From: Halichondria panicea
Taxonomy: Eukaryota > Porifera > Demospongiae > Suberitida > Halichondriidae
Assembly (NCBI RefSeq): GCF_963675165.1
Contig: NC_087384.1
Coordinates: 1,820,501-1,884,500 of the forward strand
Direction of reading: 5' to 3'
DNA: 64,000 bases
Part shown: piece after piece, positions 49,601 to 60,824 of the stretch
How the letters are laid out: each line of letters starts with the position of its first letter
Numbering within the stretch: position 1 is the stretch's first letter
Program-made: the position numbers and the translations under genes
Notes under the pieces: model-generated
What the model saw: the letters and a program-made list of their open reading frames with translations, nothing else
Told to the model about the DNA's origin: nothing
Database searches by the model: none

Positions 49601-51999
49601 CTCAGTGGTGGATCTAGAATTCTTGAAAGGAGGTTTCCAGTACCAGTTAGTTGAGTGGGACAAGGACTCTGAATTTTACCTTAAAAAAAAGGTCGTCACT
49701 TCTACTAGCATGCGCATTAAATCATTGACAAAAAAAGGTCAGCTAACAGTCATTATACGCTGGAGAGTTATTAGCCTTTTAGTCACTAAAACTGCGCAAA
49801 CAAACCTTCGCATGATATGCAAGACTAATAAATGCATATGAAGCTAGTAGGAAAACTAGCTAACTAGTTGCTTAAGCCTCCCTCCCACTCACTTATGTCT
49901 CAGAGGGGTTCAATTGAACCCGAAGAACCCCCTCTGGATCCGCCATTGAAACTGATGCAAAGTGTCACTCTAGGGCACGCCCACACACATGCTCATTGTA
50001 TTATGAAGGGACACCTGCTCATTATTCTACTTACTACATGTACCAATTACTGTCTAGCACAAACATCTCACATGTCATCAGTGGCACTGGCATAGAGAGC
50101 GCTCTGATGGGTGTCGGCCACGAGGGAGTTGAACCCGTAGACACGCCCCCCTCTCTCCACAGGGGCAAACGAGTGCCAGCAGGGGGGTGGGGCACGTTTG
50201 TGGTTTGTGTAGTATCGTCGCATGTCCCACAGCTTCACAACACTGTAGGGGAGCAGTTGTCACTGTGATCATTAAAGATAACATTTTGGGTGCAATGCCA
50301 ATGCATGCTGAATAACAAAAGGGAATACTCAAACAATCAGTGATACTAACAATTAAAATGTTTGCGAGTATCAAATTTGCGAGCGTTAATCACTTTGCAA
50401 AAAAATTGGTACTGACACATGATCCTGGCCAGAACACAATAGTTAGGATCGCAAAAAGTTACACTTTCTGCTGATTTGGCTCATTCGCAAAGGTTTTCAG
50501 CCCTAGTAATAGGGTATACAGTAGTTAGTGCTTAAGTCAGGACACCATATAAAACACACGGAGATCTCCTACACCAGATTTCCAGTTATTCTCTTGTACA
50601 AACTCCTCACCCATCACTGGTCCCACAGGAAGCTATCTTGTCTCCATGGAAGAGCACAGCTGTCACACTAGACGCACTACACGTTGCTTTATTGCGGCCA
50701 TTTTGTCTTCGTCCCTCTTTCTCATGTGCCGAGTGTATGATGTTGATAGGTTTCTGCGATGACCCTTTACCAGTGCACCGAGTGTCCCACACCATGATAC
50801 TGCCATCACGACTACCAGACACTATCACACCTACAGGGGCTTCTAGTTGTGTTGTGCAAAAATAATGCTTCGTTCTCGAGTTATACATACATGTACCTTT
50901 TCAGAATATTAGGTAGCAAAACTTGTTCACTGAGTGTTACTATCGTACTTAGTAGTTAGCTCTGCACTAGAACGCTACAAGAGTGAGAAAAAAGCTGCAA
51001 AGCTGCACTGTTCAGCAGCCATTAATTATGGACTTTGAACGTTTTTAGCAACAATCATTCAATAATTTCCCACTTATTAAAATTAATGTGTGTATTTAAT
51101 AGCTAGTAGCCTCCACCGAGGCATCAGTACTTGCGGTGCTTTCATTATGACTATCATTGAGAGACCATTTGACTCACTGGGCTCGTTCTTCTTGACACAA
51201 ACCGACTTGACGCTTCCCTTGTGACCAGAGAAAGTGGTCAGGAGTGTCTCCCCAACCACATCCCATAGACACAGTTGCTGGTCCCCTGAGGCAGTCACCT
51301 GATATCAATGTTTAGGAGAGGGAAGTTAACACGTAAGTAGCTTACGATGGGCTCAATACTGACATTAACAACAAGTACATTGAGTGACTCACAAGTTGTG
51401 TGCCTCCAGGCAACCAAGCAATATCAAACACTGCATTTCTGTGGGCTTCAAATTCTGAGACAAAGAAACAGCTTCAATTAATAAGATTTCAAACTTAGTA
51501 ATAGCAGTACTGGTATGATGGCAAGTCCAGGGTTTCTTTTACGATTTTGCGCAAGTGGGTGAAAATTTGCGCTCTGTGTTAAGGGGGTGATTGACTGGTG
51601 TAAGTAGGACATTTACTTGCTGGTAGAAAAATTACCTGCCAACCCACGCTAAAAGAAACACTGGTAAACCATGTACTCATAACTCGTACTGTACACGAGT
51701 ATTTTAATCGTACTGGAAAGTTTAGACTGTTTGAGGTCCGATAGTTTTCTCCCTGTGTCGTACAGTCCTACAATTCCCTCCTCGTCTGCCACAGCCAGCA
51801 GGTTACCATTTAGACCAACTACGCTGAACTTACACGCCAGAGGAGGAATGTATTCCTGCGAACAAAAAGAAGACCCAGTAGGTGATTGTAGACCAAAGGT
51901 TAAAGCTCAATTAACTTACGTCGTCTGGTCCATAGAACAGTAGATTGTCTCCCTTGAGGCATTTAAAGTCAGACAGAATCCAAAGGAGATCATTCCCAC
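46619..51999 (-). CDS. DTL: DTL/CDT2 WD40 substrate receptor of CRL4 ubiquitin ligase (5' exon not found)
   Basis: Exons 51999-51920, 51855-51714, 51454-51393, 51298-51178, 50830-50611, 50242-50072, 49496-49340, 48949-48860, 47060-46940, 46800-46619: phase-consistent, 448 codons with stop. CDT2 recruits PCNA-bound substrates such as CDT1 to CUL4-DDB1. WD40 landmarks in order: LLAVADEEGIVGLYD, RNAVFDIAWLPG, VTASGDQQLCLWDV, SVIVSGSRDGSIMVWDTR, VVKLWDMRRYYTNHK, SGHKSSSMFYSKACLS, GHSKEVTAVDWCP, VVTCSDDNDLFLWR. WDTR and WDMR are the paired WDxR DDB1-contact motifs. The 51714 donor (A|GTACGA) is weak. The C-terminal exon stops at 46619 by a TGA (CGA in frame in a sister copy). A basic tail frame (SRKRKLMLSAKQSTKKVRKS) continues beyond to 46304. 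The start exon should lie above 52000 but I could not find it. Confidence 0.85.
47085..47968. mobile_element. About 880-bp insertion specific to unit B
   Basis: Unit A reads AATAATTAGTAGAACACAAG where unit B has an extra block. The block carries a foldback near 47880-47950 (CCCTTATCCCTCGGGCTAAA, then GCTTTGGGACACTATAAC) and GCTGCAA-rich segments matching 36340-36540 inverted. The right arms resemble the ends of the repeat at 36017. Confidence 0.5.
48167..48527. mobile_element. TA-flanked MITE (CCGTATATGCTTGATCA family), unit B
   Basis: Cleanest copy: CCGTATATGCTTGATCAGGA on the left, CTCTGATCGAGCATATACGG on the right. Related fragments lie near 18877 and 23205. It preserves the empty site for the 66-bp palindrome. 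Confidence 0.75.
49153..49311. mobile_element. TA-flanked MITE in a DTL intron
   Basis: CCGTAAAGCAGGTAATTTTC on the left and GAAAATTACCAGCTACACGG on the right, next to TA. Related to 55039-55240. Confidence 0.6.
50865..51155. repeat. Family R1 copy in a DTL intron
   Basis: Reverse-complement R1 blocks: AAATAATGCTTCGTTCTCGA, TTAGCTCTGCACTAGAACGC, TTTTTAGCAACAATCATTC and CCTCCACCGAGGCATCAGTA, ending GGTGCTTTCATTA. Confidence 0.55.
51527..51664. mobile_element. Small foldback element in a DTL intron
   Basis: CCAGGGTTTCTTTTACG and its imperfect complement CGCTAAAAGAAACACTGG bound 138 bp. Target duplication not clear. Confidence 0.45.
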
Positions 52000-52033
52000 C
52001 TGTGTGTGAAGTTGATGGACATTTATACAATAC

Positions 52034-52525
52034 ATCAAAACTAAAAAACATTCAATGTGAACGTTGCTAGGATTGCCAGGAAAAGGAAAAGCGCGAAAAA
52101 GCGAAGAAACAAGAAATTCGGCGAGTGCATAACTCCAATCCGTTACAACTTCATTCACATGTACTGTTTTAAGCAATTTTTTGTTTTGTTTTTGTGCTTT
52201 TCCGCAAATCCTTCTGTAACTTTTATAAATTTTTTGCAAGGTATGTATTGTGTTTGTGATGTTTTCCCTTACAGTGTTGAGCAATCATGCAAGTGTTGGA
52301 TGTGTGAGTGGATGATTGTGAATTCTTCTCAGTTCATTTTTACCCAACTTGTGTTTTGATTCTAAAATCATTATCAACAGTAGGCCACTCGACTGTACAT
52401 GTTAATGACGTTGTAACGGATTGGAGTTATGCACTCGCCGAATTTCTTGTTTCTTCGCTTTTTTGTGCTTTTCCTTTTCCTGGCAATCCGCAACGTTCAC
52501 ATTGCAAATGTTTTTTAGTTTTGAT
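52034..52525. mobile_element. 492-bp foldback element with about 110-bp arms
   Basis: The left arm (ATCAAAACTAAAAAACATTC, GTTGCTAGGATTGCCAGG, GCGAGTGCATAACTCCAATC) mirrors the right arm (GATTGGAGTTATGCACTCGC, CCTGGCAATCCGCAACGTTC, TTTTTTAGTTTTGAT). It separates the first recognisable DTL exon from any 5' exon. Confidence 0.75.
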
Positions 52526-52834
52526 TCCCTTTCTTTTTCATTACAGTAGTACATTAATGATAAGATAAATGTGACATTGATTAATAATTATTTGTTTTTG
52601 TCCTGTAATCTTGTTGAAGATAATAATAAGTGGTTGTTGGACAGAAGTATATTATACGTCTCGATCCCAGGCCGCACTTCACTCAGGGAATTGAGGAGTT
52701 AGCCTCCTTCACCGGCCTTCTTTTCTCAATAATGAAAGTGAAATACCTAAGAGGAACATCAAGAAGCAAGAAGTTCAAGAAGAGAAGACAGGAATGGAAT
52801 AAACATTATTATTTTATTCAGTCTAATTTTTAGG

Positions 52835-52955
52835 GTGCATGGAAAAGCAGGACACGTACACGGACACCGGACATGGACACGGTCGCAAAGATCTAGTCCA
52901 AAACGGGTGCATGGAAAAGCTGGACACGGACACGGACACCGGATATGGACACGGA
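52835..52955. repeat. Two-unit tandem repeat with GGACACGGACAC runs
   Basis: GGTGCATGGAAAAGC, then GGACACG-ACACGGACACCGG, occurs twice about 65 bases apart. The hexamer GGACAC also repeats inside each unit. Confidence 0.5.
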
Positions 52956-53164
52956 CATGAACTTTTTTTACACATAGACTACTTTGTGCGCATGCGCGTT
53001 CAAGCCACATGGTGATAATAATTATAGTAGTTATAATTATCTTCTTGAATCCGGGCTCAAAATGAGTAAATAGTCCCATAGTCATCGTTTCTGACTCTAA
53101 CAACAACATTGGTGAAGTGAAAAAACGATCAGTATCAAGGACACCCTGCCCACCCTCTCTCTAG

Positions 53165-53602
53165 AACTCTCCCTTTGGTAGCTCTGAGCATGAATTGTCT
53201 GCTCCATCTGCTTCATCACAACGGAATGTGTACTCTGTTGGAATAAGTGCTCTGTATGCCACTTTTGGTCACAATTCAGTTGGAGTTTATTCTCCAATTT
53301 CTGTTAACAGTGTGCAAGGTCCTCTTTCTGGGCCACCCCCACTATACCATCCATCTCGATCTCCTCAGCACTCAGTGGGTCAACTATTTCGGATTCTTTT
53401 TTCGAACTCTAGGATCTCCAGGTGTCAAGGCTGCCGTGGAAAAATTGATCACACTCTTGATGATCTTGTTATTCAGCACAAAGAACATGTTCTCTTTCAG
53501 AACCCTCATACTGGGCGATGGGAGATGTCACATGACTTAAGAAACACCTACTACCATGCTAAATGTTCTTGCGTTACTTTGAAGCACCCATATTTCTCCT
53601 AG
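53165..53602 (+). CDS. Terminal exon of an unrecognised gene, truncated by a palindrome insertion
   Basis: Acceptor CCTCTCTCTAG at 53164 opens NSPFGSSEHELSAPSASSQR and runs 146 codons to a TAG at 53600. The C-terminal part, SRCQGCRGKI, DLVIQHKEHVLFQNPHTGRW, YYHAKCSCVTLKHPYF, has a CxxC...H...C spacing suggesting a small metal-binding module. Similar modules occur in repeated ORFs of invertebrate genomes (memory, unverified). The TAG is the first three bases of the mobile palindrome at 53600-53697. Before insertion the frame continued through SPAELIMDKELL to a TGA near 53846. Upstream exons not found. Confidence 0.45.
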   Translation, partial: NSPFGSSEHELSAPSASSQRNVYSVGISALYATFGHNSVGVYSPISVNSVQGPLSGPPPLYHPSRSPQHSVGQLFRILFSNSRISRCQGCRGKIDHTLDDLVIQHKEHVLFQNPHTGRWEMSHDLRNTYYHAKCSCVTLKHPYFS

Positions 53603-53697
53603 ACTCGCCAGCCAGCCCTTCCTCGGGGTAAGGCACAACTCTCAGATAGGCAATCCACCAGTCCCTTACCCCGAGGAAGGGCTGGCTGGCGAGTCTA
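53600..53697. mobile_element. 98-bp palindromic mini-element with 9-bp target duplication
   Basis: 33-nt perfect arms (starting TAGACTCGCCAGCCAGCCCT) enclose 32 nt. TATTTCTCC is duplicated at 53591-53599 and 53698-53706. Shares its terminal 9 nt, and most of the first 14, with 7654-7706, but the inner arms differ. Confidence 0.85.
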
Positions 53698-53706
53698 TAT
53701 TTCTCC

Positions 53707-55038
53707 CCAGCTGAATTAATAATGGACAAAGAATTGCTTCAGCCTTGTCATTTGGATTTGCTTGTCATTTGGATTTGCTTTGTACTGAGTTTGGTCTGAA
53801 TTTGTAACTTCGAGTTTGTATGTCGTTTGTGTGTAACATAAAACTACAGATCACTGCATTGGTTAAATATTATACTGTACGGACCAGTAAAAAAATTGCT
53901 ACACGTATTATGAACTATTGAAAGCCAGTCATCAACTCTTTAATTTTATACAACTCTTCTGGGAAAGAAGTGTAACCGCAATGACTTTTACTGGCCATGC
54001 TAGTACATATAATCAGGCACGTTTATGATTTTTTGTGTTCATAAATTTAAAGCATGCACCTTTGGGATAAAGATCCATTATGGTATTCTGTGGCTGGCAA
54101 TTACGAGCTATCCTGGTCTTACCATAATTGTGATCACAAATTTAGAATAATAATTATTAGGATAAGATCGCTATATAGGAGCTAGAAATTATAGTGTGCT
54201 ATCCCATGTCTTATGCCAGATCATGATGGTCTAATAGTTCCCCTTGTCAGATCACCAACACCATGATAATGTGTTCCTATAGCATTGTTGTCATTAATGA
54301 CCACACTTTCACATCTGTTCATTTATACATACATGTGCATGTAGCTGTTTGGTTGCATGTGGGCCGGCTTCTAAATCACATAGAAACTTCCCAAGCATGC
54401 ATTTTATCATGAGTCTCTAGCCAGATTTTTTCAAGGATATATGAAGTAGGTTAGTTTAAAGTTAAAGTGCAGTCAACCAAGACCACTAATTGCACACAGT
54501 TGTGTGGTCACTGTTGATCTCACTTCATTGTAATAGTTGTGACACAGCCACAAGTGCCACATGGGATATATTTGCTCAGTAGTGACGCAGGTCACGAGGG
54601 CAAACGGCACTACTGAGTCCAACATGCGCATGAGTGAAGCTGTGTAACATGATTTATTGCATTCCTTTCAGTGTATGTACATCACCCTTTTATAAGACAC
54701 AAGTTGCTTGTGTGGTTTGCTGTGCATGCACCAGACATTATGGATATACCGCATAGCGAGTAATGAACTACCCATTTGTTTCATATTTCGTATACAGCTC
54801 AGGATAGTGACGTTGAACCTATTGTGGTAGAATCATTGTTGGCAGAGTTGAGTGCTAGAAGTAGCTATAGCAACGGAGTCAGCTCAAGATCAATTGTAAC
54901 AACTAAGATCATACATATACACTAAACGACAAGAGAGACACACAGGCCTTTTTACAACAAAGAATCTATTGTCAGGCTCTGCTCCACAGGAAGTAATAAA
55001 CCTACTTAACATTCCTAACAGAAACCCTATATATATAT
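53707..55038. other. Intergenic, one possible exon at 54797-54924
   Basis: Mostly featureless. At 54796 an acceptor (CGTATACAG) opens QDSDVEPIVVESLLAELSAR and SSYSNGVSSRSIV, ending TAA near 54924. The composition is protein-like, but no partner exon or family is recognised. Confidence 0.25.
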
Positions 55039-55240
55039 TGTATAGCGGGTAATTTTCGTGGGGTAAAAAATACGTTTAACTCGAAAAACGGTGGTATTCG
55101 TGAGTAAAATTTCGTTTAGTCTCGTGGCTGCATTCCTACGTTCCGGTAAGCCACGCCTACGTTAAAATTTCCTGGAGGTCAGCTTGCCCATGCACGAAAA
55201 TAATAAATATTTTACTCCCACAAAAATTACCCGCTATACA
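55039..55240. mobile_element. MITE with TGTATAGCGGGTAATTTTC ends
   Basis: Left TGTATAGCGGGTAATTTTCG, right CAAAAATTACCCGCTATACA: near-perfect inverted repeats. Confidence 0.7.
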
Positions 55241-56720
55241 GTAGCTACAGTACAAATTAGTAAATGACAGAGTAAACGATGTTACAGTACACATTATAAG
55301 TGCACACACATAATTTAATAATAATAACAACAATAATTTTGTATGTAATAGTTGTGGCACAGACAAATGCATGAGTGTCACATGGGTTTGGGCCTACGTC
55401 ACTACCGATGCATGAGCCAATTATACATATACATCTAATGTCAAATCTGTGTGTGTGCCTCCTCCATGTACAGGCACTGTGAGAAGGTGCACGTAATACA
55501 GTGCTCCATGATTATCGACTATAGAGATATCAGAACAGAACCCTCAGATCAGCTTTATCACTAATGTGTGGTTGTGTATGTTGTGTTTTGTACAATGTGT
55601 GTTGAACAAGAAAAAAATCGTTTAACCTATATAGTTCAGTGAAACGCTCTCTCTGCATGCATGATTGTTTTATTCTTGTATAGTCTTTTCGCATTCAGTG
55701 CATGGTACAATCTTGACACATACACACAGAATATACTGGCCACTCTATAGTTATAAATGCTAATTATTATGATTATTATGGCCTATGCATGAATGACTCT
55801 ATAAAACTATAAATGGCATAATTATGCTCATGCATGCGTGCACGTACTCTCAAGTTTGTGAACTCTTTTATGTGACACTATAGCTATAATTATAGATCTA
55901 TACAGATTTGCAGATGTTTTGTAAATTAATACCTTGACGGTATCGTTAATGAAACAGAGCACATGCAGTACCTCAGTACCTCAATATGTAGATCATGTAA
56001 CAAACAGTTTGAACAATGTGATACTAAAACACAAATTTATTGTGGTTTGAAATAAGTACGCAGAGAAGGCATACATTTGCTACAAGTCATTGCAATTCTC
56101 TTAACAACCAGAGTTCCTGCCAGCTGGTGATGGCCCACAAGTTGAGCTCAGTTTTTCACTTTCTTTGTGCTCTGTTTGGCCGACAACATGAGCTTCCTCT
56201 TACAACTACTGAGGGCGGAGACATGAGTGGGCGGAGTATCTTGTGCCAATGTTTGGGGGAGCTAGGTTCTTAGAGTCTGTTTTAGATGGAGTAATCGTTG
56301 GTATAGTAGGGGTAGCGATGTTACTTATTGTCATGTCTTCGTGATTAAGGGTTGCTTTTGAATTAGTTGTAGAGGCGAAATTTGAGTTGTGTAGGTCATT
56401 GCAGAGGAGATTGTGGGTTGAATTCGTGAATTTAGTTGAAGAGAGCCCCTCAGAGTTCCTGATTTTGTCTCACGGTTTTCGGATTCCACGGGTTTTGAGT
56501 AATACAGTCAAGTCTGTTTTGTACTGGAGGGAGTGAGGGTGTGATTGTTAGGGGGAGTCTCAGTGGACAGTTGTGCTTCTAGAATCCTTTTTTGAGCCTT
56601 CAAATGCTCTGTGTGAGTAAAGATACGGTTTATGGGAACTTAAAGTTACTTTAGTAATTTTAGCATTTTTAGATTTTTCAGGGGGCGGATTTGTAGCAAA
56701 TTCATTGGCCCAAAGATGTA

Positions 56721-57386
56721 CAGTGGTTTTCCTTACCTTTGCAGGCTATACTGCAAGAGCACTGCAACCACAATGTAGTAAATATAGTATTTTGGTTGGC
56801 TTCTTTATGATTGTTAGTAACAAGCCAACAAAATTACTTGCTATGGCCTGCAAAATTCAAACTGTATATAACTGGTTTTAATTTAGCAATTTCAAAACTG
56901 CCAAATTAGTGGACCTAATTGCTGTAGTAGCCTAAGACGTCAAATTAAAAATCGCCAAATTCTAATAGCTCACTCGCCAAATAATTATAATAGCCGCTAA
57001 ATGTTCCAGGTGTCTCATATTTTGTCTGACTGAAGTGATGGTAGCTCTGATGGTAGCTCAGCTAACTTGTTGCTTGGTTCATTGTGGCTAAATGATATGA
57101 GCTAAAACTTGTATGCATAGCTATAGGGAGCGGAGGGCCTATATTTACTAGGCTCAAAATTGGATATTTCCGAAAGCAGCTTGTTGACCTCAAGCATTAT
57201 AATTATAGAAGGAGTGCTGTGAAAGTAGAGCCCTTGAGTTGTGTGAAAAGTCTGCAATAGCCAGTATTTTACCCATCATTGATTTTTGTGATGTGTGGGT
57301 GGACTAAAATAACACAGACAGGTAATCAGTACATTGTGGTTGCAGTGCTCTTGGAGTATAGCCTGCAAAGGTATGGAAAACCACTG
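56721..57386. mobile_element. Tc1/mariner-type non-autonomous element, 666 bp
   Basis: TA-flanked; ends CAGTGGTTTTCCTTACCTTT and GGTATGGAAAACCACTG. About 58-bp inverted repeats continue with GCAGGCTATACTGCAAGAGC and GTGGTTGCAGTGCTCTTGG. No transposase. It interrupts the third tail copy. Confidence 0.8.
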
Positions 57387-57534
57387 TACAAGTATGAGTT
57401 TTAAGGTTGAATGGAAAGTTTGGAGTCAGATACAGATGAAAAAAGGGCTTAGCATACTCTCAAAAGTACATTTTTATTAGAAAAAAAGTTTTTTTTAAAG
57501 AGATTCATACTCCTGTCTGGTTTAAAATGCGTTT

Positions 57535-57600
57535 ATTATTATATAGCGGGTACTTAATTTAGCGTTAATTACTAAAATTAGTACCCGTATAATAATAACT
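57535..57600. other. Imperfect hairpin
   Basis: TTATTATTATATAGCGGGTA pairs with TACCCGTATAATAATAA across a short AT-rich loop. Probably a collapsed MITE. The rest of 57390-58085 shows nothing I can support. Confidence 0.4.
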
Positions 57601-58449
57601 ACTAATAGCTGTCTACTCCAACGTGGAAAGAAAACCCAGGCTGGAAACGGTTGAGCAATTGTCTTTAATACTAAAAAAACTGCTGCTGTTTGAACTTGCA
57701 CGTTGGCCTCTAGCTACAGGCGCCCTTTATTCGAGGTACATATTTACAGCTGAAGCGATTCTGTACCAGGAACAATGGAAAAGGGTCACTACAATAAAAA
57801 GCTAGAATTGTTTGTTGCTGTTAGCTGACTCTGGGATCCTACTCCAGGAGCCATACTTCTCTGGCACTCCAGGCTTCTTTGCTGTTGATCCTAGTCCACA
57901 GTGCATGTCTAAAACTCTGTTCTCAAATGTTTCAGCATGCCTCCTGTCTGGTTTAAGCTCCTGAGTTGCTATATGTTAGACAGCTCAGTCATGCACTGCA
58001 TTATATCACTCTTTTGGTTTCTTCATAATCATGCCACCAGCCGAGGGGTTGAACTTTAGTGCTCTAGATAAGTCCATGTACTGAGAAGGAATTAACATCT
58101 AAAATGAGTATGTACTCTGGACACCAATATTGCACAGAGTCGTGCTATTCTTGCACTTTAATTAACGGTGGTTACAAGTGTACAGTTTGCAGGTACAACA
58201 TGCACATCTATATACATGTATAACTGATCACTGGAGACGGGTTGTCAAGCAATATACCAATTAGCTACTAACACTACTAACATGTAGTACATGTAACCAG
58301 AAGTATGTGACTACATGTACAACAAGAAGGAAAACACGTACCATTTCAGTAGCAAGCTACGTACACCACACCGAAAATATAATTATTGTAGCCTATTAAA
58401 ATAAATGTGTTTAAAACAATCCTAGCTTTAATAGATCACAGTAAAAGGT

Positions 58450-58649
58450 NNNNNNNNNNNNNNNNNNNNNNNNNNNNNNNNNNNNNNNNNNNNNNNNNNN
58501 NNNNNNNNNNNNNNNNNNNNNNNNNNNNNNNNNNNNNNNNNNNNNNNNNNNNNNNNNNNNNNNNNNNNNNNNNNNNNNNNNNNNNNNNNNNNNNNNNNNN
58601 NNNNNNNNNNNNNNNNNNNNNNNNNNNNNNNNNNNNNNNNNNNNNNNNN
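58450..58649. other. Assembly gap, 200 N
   Basis: A run of exactly 200 N; size probably nominal. By alignment with units A and B, the next expected sequence on the left side is the DTL exon GHSKEVTAVDW. On the right edge a frame reads DWMSGAKRDSTVYMTHQLAA, unrecognised. Confidence 0.95.
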
Positions 58650-58942
58650 GTAACACAGGACTGGATGTCTGGAGCTAAGAGAGATTCTACTGTCTATATG
58701 ACTCATCAGCTTGCAGCAACACAAAATGAGTAGGCAGGCCGGGGCAGTCACTTCAACCAGTTCCTTATATAATACTGAGAAGCTACACGCTTATTTCAGA
58801 CTTCTCTGAATAACTAGTAACGAATAACTTTGTCTGTAAAATTTATATTGAAAACTCATGTAAAAAAACTTGCCTGACTCAGCAATATTTTTGCTCCCGT
58901 GATGTTGTCCAACCTTAAATGTTTGGGAATATCACGTGACCA

Positions 58943-59137
58943 GTGACTTCCGCTCTAGACATTGGAGATGCAAGAACTCTGAAAACCGCTGTATCTATGG
59001 TTTTAGGTTCATTTTGTGGAAGATTCTGTGTTCCTAGACCTCTAGTTCTCGATGCATGTCAATTCTGTTTCACCATAGCACTAGAAGGTACTTCCGCTCT
59101 AGACATTGCAAGAACTCTGAAAACCGCTGTAGTGTAG
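58943..59137 (+). repeat. Repeat segment with GSFCGRFCVPRP frame, internal duplication
   Basis: TTCCGCTCTAGACATTG and GCAAGAACTCTGAAAACCGC occur twice (58945-58990 and 59091-59130) around the segment shared with 36491-36640. Reads through as 64 codons from 58943 (MTSALDIGDAR); probably not a host gene. Confidence 0.4.
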
Positions 59138-59194
59138 AAAGAGGGATTGGAAACGGGATCACGTGGGCTTATAAAGTGTGTGTAATAAACGCAA

Positions 59195-59455
59195 AGGCCA
59201 GTGGACAATCCAGGCTGCTTCGTATATTACGAACAGCGCATCAAAGAAGTTGAGCACTCCTCCTTCACCCCCCTTGTCTTCTCAGCTACAGGAGGTATGG
59301 CAAACGAAGCCACTGCTTTCTATAAAAGACTTGCCTCATGTCTAGCAACGAAATGGGACCAATCATATAGCTCTACCATGTCCTGGCTACGTTGCCGCTT
59401 GACATTCTCGTTCCTCCGCTCGGCCATCCAATGCATACGTGGTGCAAGATAAGCA
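59195..59455 (+). pseudogene. Reverse-transcriptase-associated C-terminal fragment (non-LTR type)
   Basis: Frame reads YYEQRIKEVEHSSFTPLVFS, ATGGMANEATAFYKRLASCL and SWLRCRLTFSFLRSAIQCIR. This resembles the tail after the RT domain in many LINE-like ORFs of marine invertebrates (memory). The start is truncated, with no RT core upstream. Confidence 0.5.
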
Positions 59456-59541
59456 TTGGCCATGCCCTAAAGCAACCACCTATGGACTTGGCCAACTCTG
59501 AACTTAGCTTTATTTAATTTTTCTGTACACTTTCCCTATAG

Positions 59542-59802
59542 GGTTGGAGAATGAATACCTGGACGACTGGGACACTGGGAAAAATCTGTTTCTGGCCGTA
59601 AGGAGCTTATTAAGTGCACTGGATGCTGTAGTGATGCCACAAGGACTGAAGTTCAGAGTCACAGTCAGGTACGTATATACAATGTGTATTGTAAACCTAA
59701 AACTCCCCTCGTCCCTTTGCAGTCAAATCATTCATTGACATGGTAGGGGACCTGTTCATCCTCCCTGACGCAAGTGCCTTTCTGAGTGAGCGAATCGGCT
59801 AG
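59542..59802 (+). other. Two coding-like segments, unrecognised, frame mismatch at the junction
   Basis: Segment 1 (59542-59668) reads LENEYLDDWDTGKNLFLAVR, SLLSALDAVVMPQGLKFRVT and ends at a strong donor AG|GTACGT. Segment 2 follows an acceptor TTTGCAG near 59720 and reads KSFIDMVGDLFILPDASAFL then SERIG and a stop. With the obvious splice sites the phases differ by one base. Either the donor is elsewhere or this is a decayed gene end. Confidence 0.35.
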
Positions 59803-60185
59803 AACCCTCTCAAAGTGTTTAACTACATTTCTATTTGATGCACATAATTATTTTTGTACGTGTGATCAAACAACCATAATTATAATTATGAATCGAATCA
59901 ACTATAATACTGAGAGTATAAGAGTGTGAATACACAATACGCTAACGTGATCAAGCTATTAAATTGTATTTCCCTCGTAAATCATCCATTCATAGCTACA
60001 ACTTTGTTGCTAAAGTCAGTGCAGTTACATGATGCTGGCACTGCTAAATATCTTGAATCCTTCGTAGCAACGGGATATAAAGGTTGAGTAATCTAATCGG
60101 GAGTGATACAAACTGATAGGGTAACACAGTGCAAAACTCACAAAAGTTTTAATTCCAAGTTTTTTGGGCTAAACCTTGTTCAAAT

Positions 60186-60824
60186 TTAAAATAGCGTTGA
60201 ACATCCAATGTTGTGACGTCCAATCTGACCGGGACCCATCAACATTTCTAACAGCTCGGAAGGTATTGCCGATACCGCTGTTGAGGGGAGGTTGGACTTC
60301 TGTAAGAAGGCAGAGAGATTGCCACGAGACAGATCGTCAGCTAAATCATTATCAATACCACGAATATGTTCAGGAATAAGGTTGAAGCTGTAGTTAGCTT
60401 CGAAAAAACGCAAACAACAGAGCAAATGCATCATCTGTCTGTCCCTGCAATCGAATTTTCTTTTTTTTCTTTTAAGTGCTGTGACTACTGCCATATTGTC
60501 ACACCGAAAGAGGACGTTATCCCCTTGCCAACAACCACCCCACAAGGCTGCTGCAATGATGATGGGGAGCATTTCTTTGGTTGCAATGTTTTCAGCGGCA
60601 TAACTTTCATATAGGACCCACGGGATCTGAAACCAGTGATGCCTGGTATATGCACCACAGCCCCAGGAACCTGAAGCATCCGACGTAACAATCTCTGATG
60701 GAATTGTGGTGCTAGAGAACAGAGTGATTCCATTGCGAACTACCTCGTTTAAGCGGATGTGATGATGATTATGGGGCTTGGATAAACCCCCTACAGCAGT
60801 GTAGATACGCCTTAAAAATGCCAT
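60186..60824 (-). pseudogene. DIRS-like retroelement RNase H fragment
   Basis: 212 codons containing VTSDASGSWGCGAY, NIATKEMLPIIIAAALWGGC, LFRCDNMAVVTALKR, HLLCCLRFFEANYSF and HIRGIDNDLADDLSRGN. The D...E...D...D pattern with ADxLSR is the RNase H-like domain that follows the RT in DIRS and related elements. A TGA lies directly upstream and the RT is missing, so it is a remnant. Confidence 0.7.

Larger units (their letters stand above)
55450..58449. pseudogene. Third, decayed copy of the duplicated gene tails
   Basis: 55471 onward matches the ankyrin-gene 3' exon (GCACTGTGAGAAGG) and UTR. 56040-56625 matches the DTL C-terminal exon on the minus strand but has ACT TGA inside KQT and several indels. 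58100-58449 matches the unit A/B intron (GAGTATGTACTCTGGACACC, CATGCACATCTATATA) and stops at the gap. The WD exon at 43048-43168 has no counterpart here. Confidence 0.75.

Noticed and set aside
51916-52284. 122-codon minus-strand frame overlapping the DTL exon
   Set aside because: Runs through the foldback element and uses a different frame from the conserved DTL exon 51920-51999.
53097-53297. Minus-strand frame as the missing first exon of DTL
   Set aside because: No splice site with the needed phase and no similarity to DTL N-termini; it is antisense to the exon at 53165.
60366-60614. 82-codon plus-strand frame
   Set aside because: Antisense to the DIRS-like RNase H frame, which carries the recognisable motifs.
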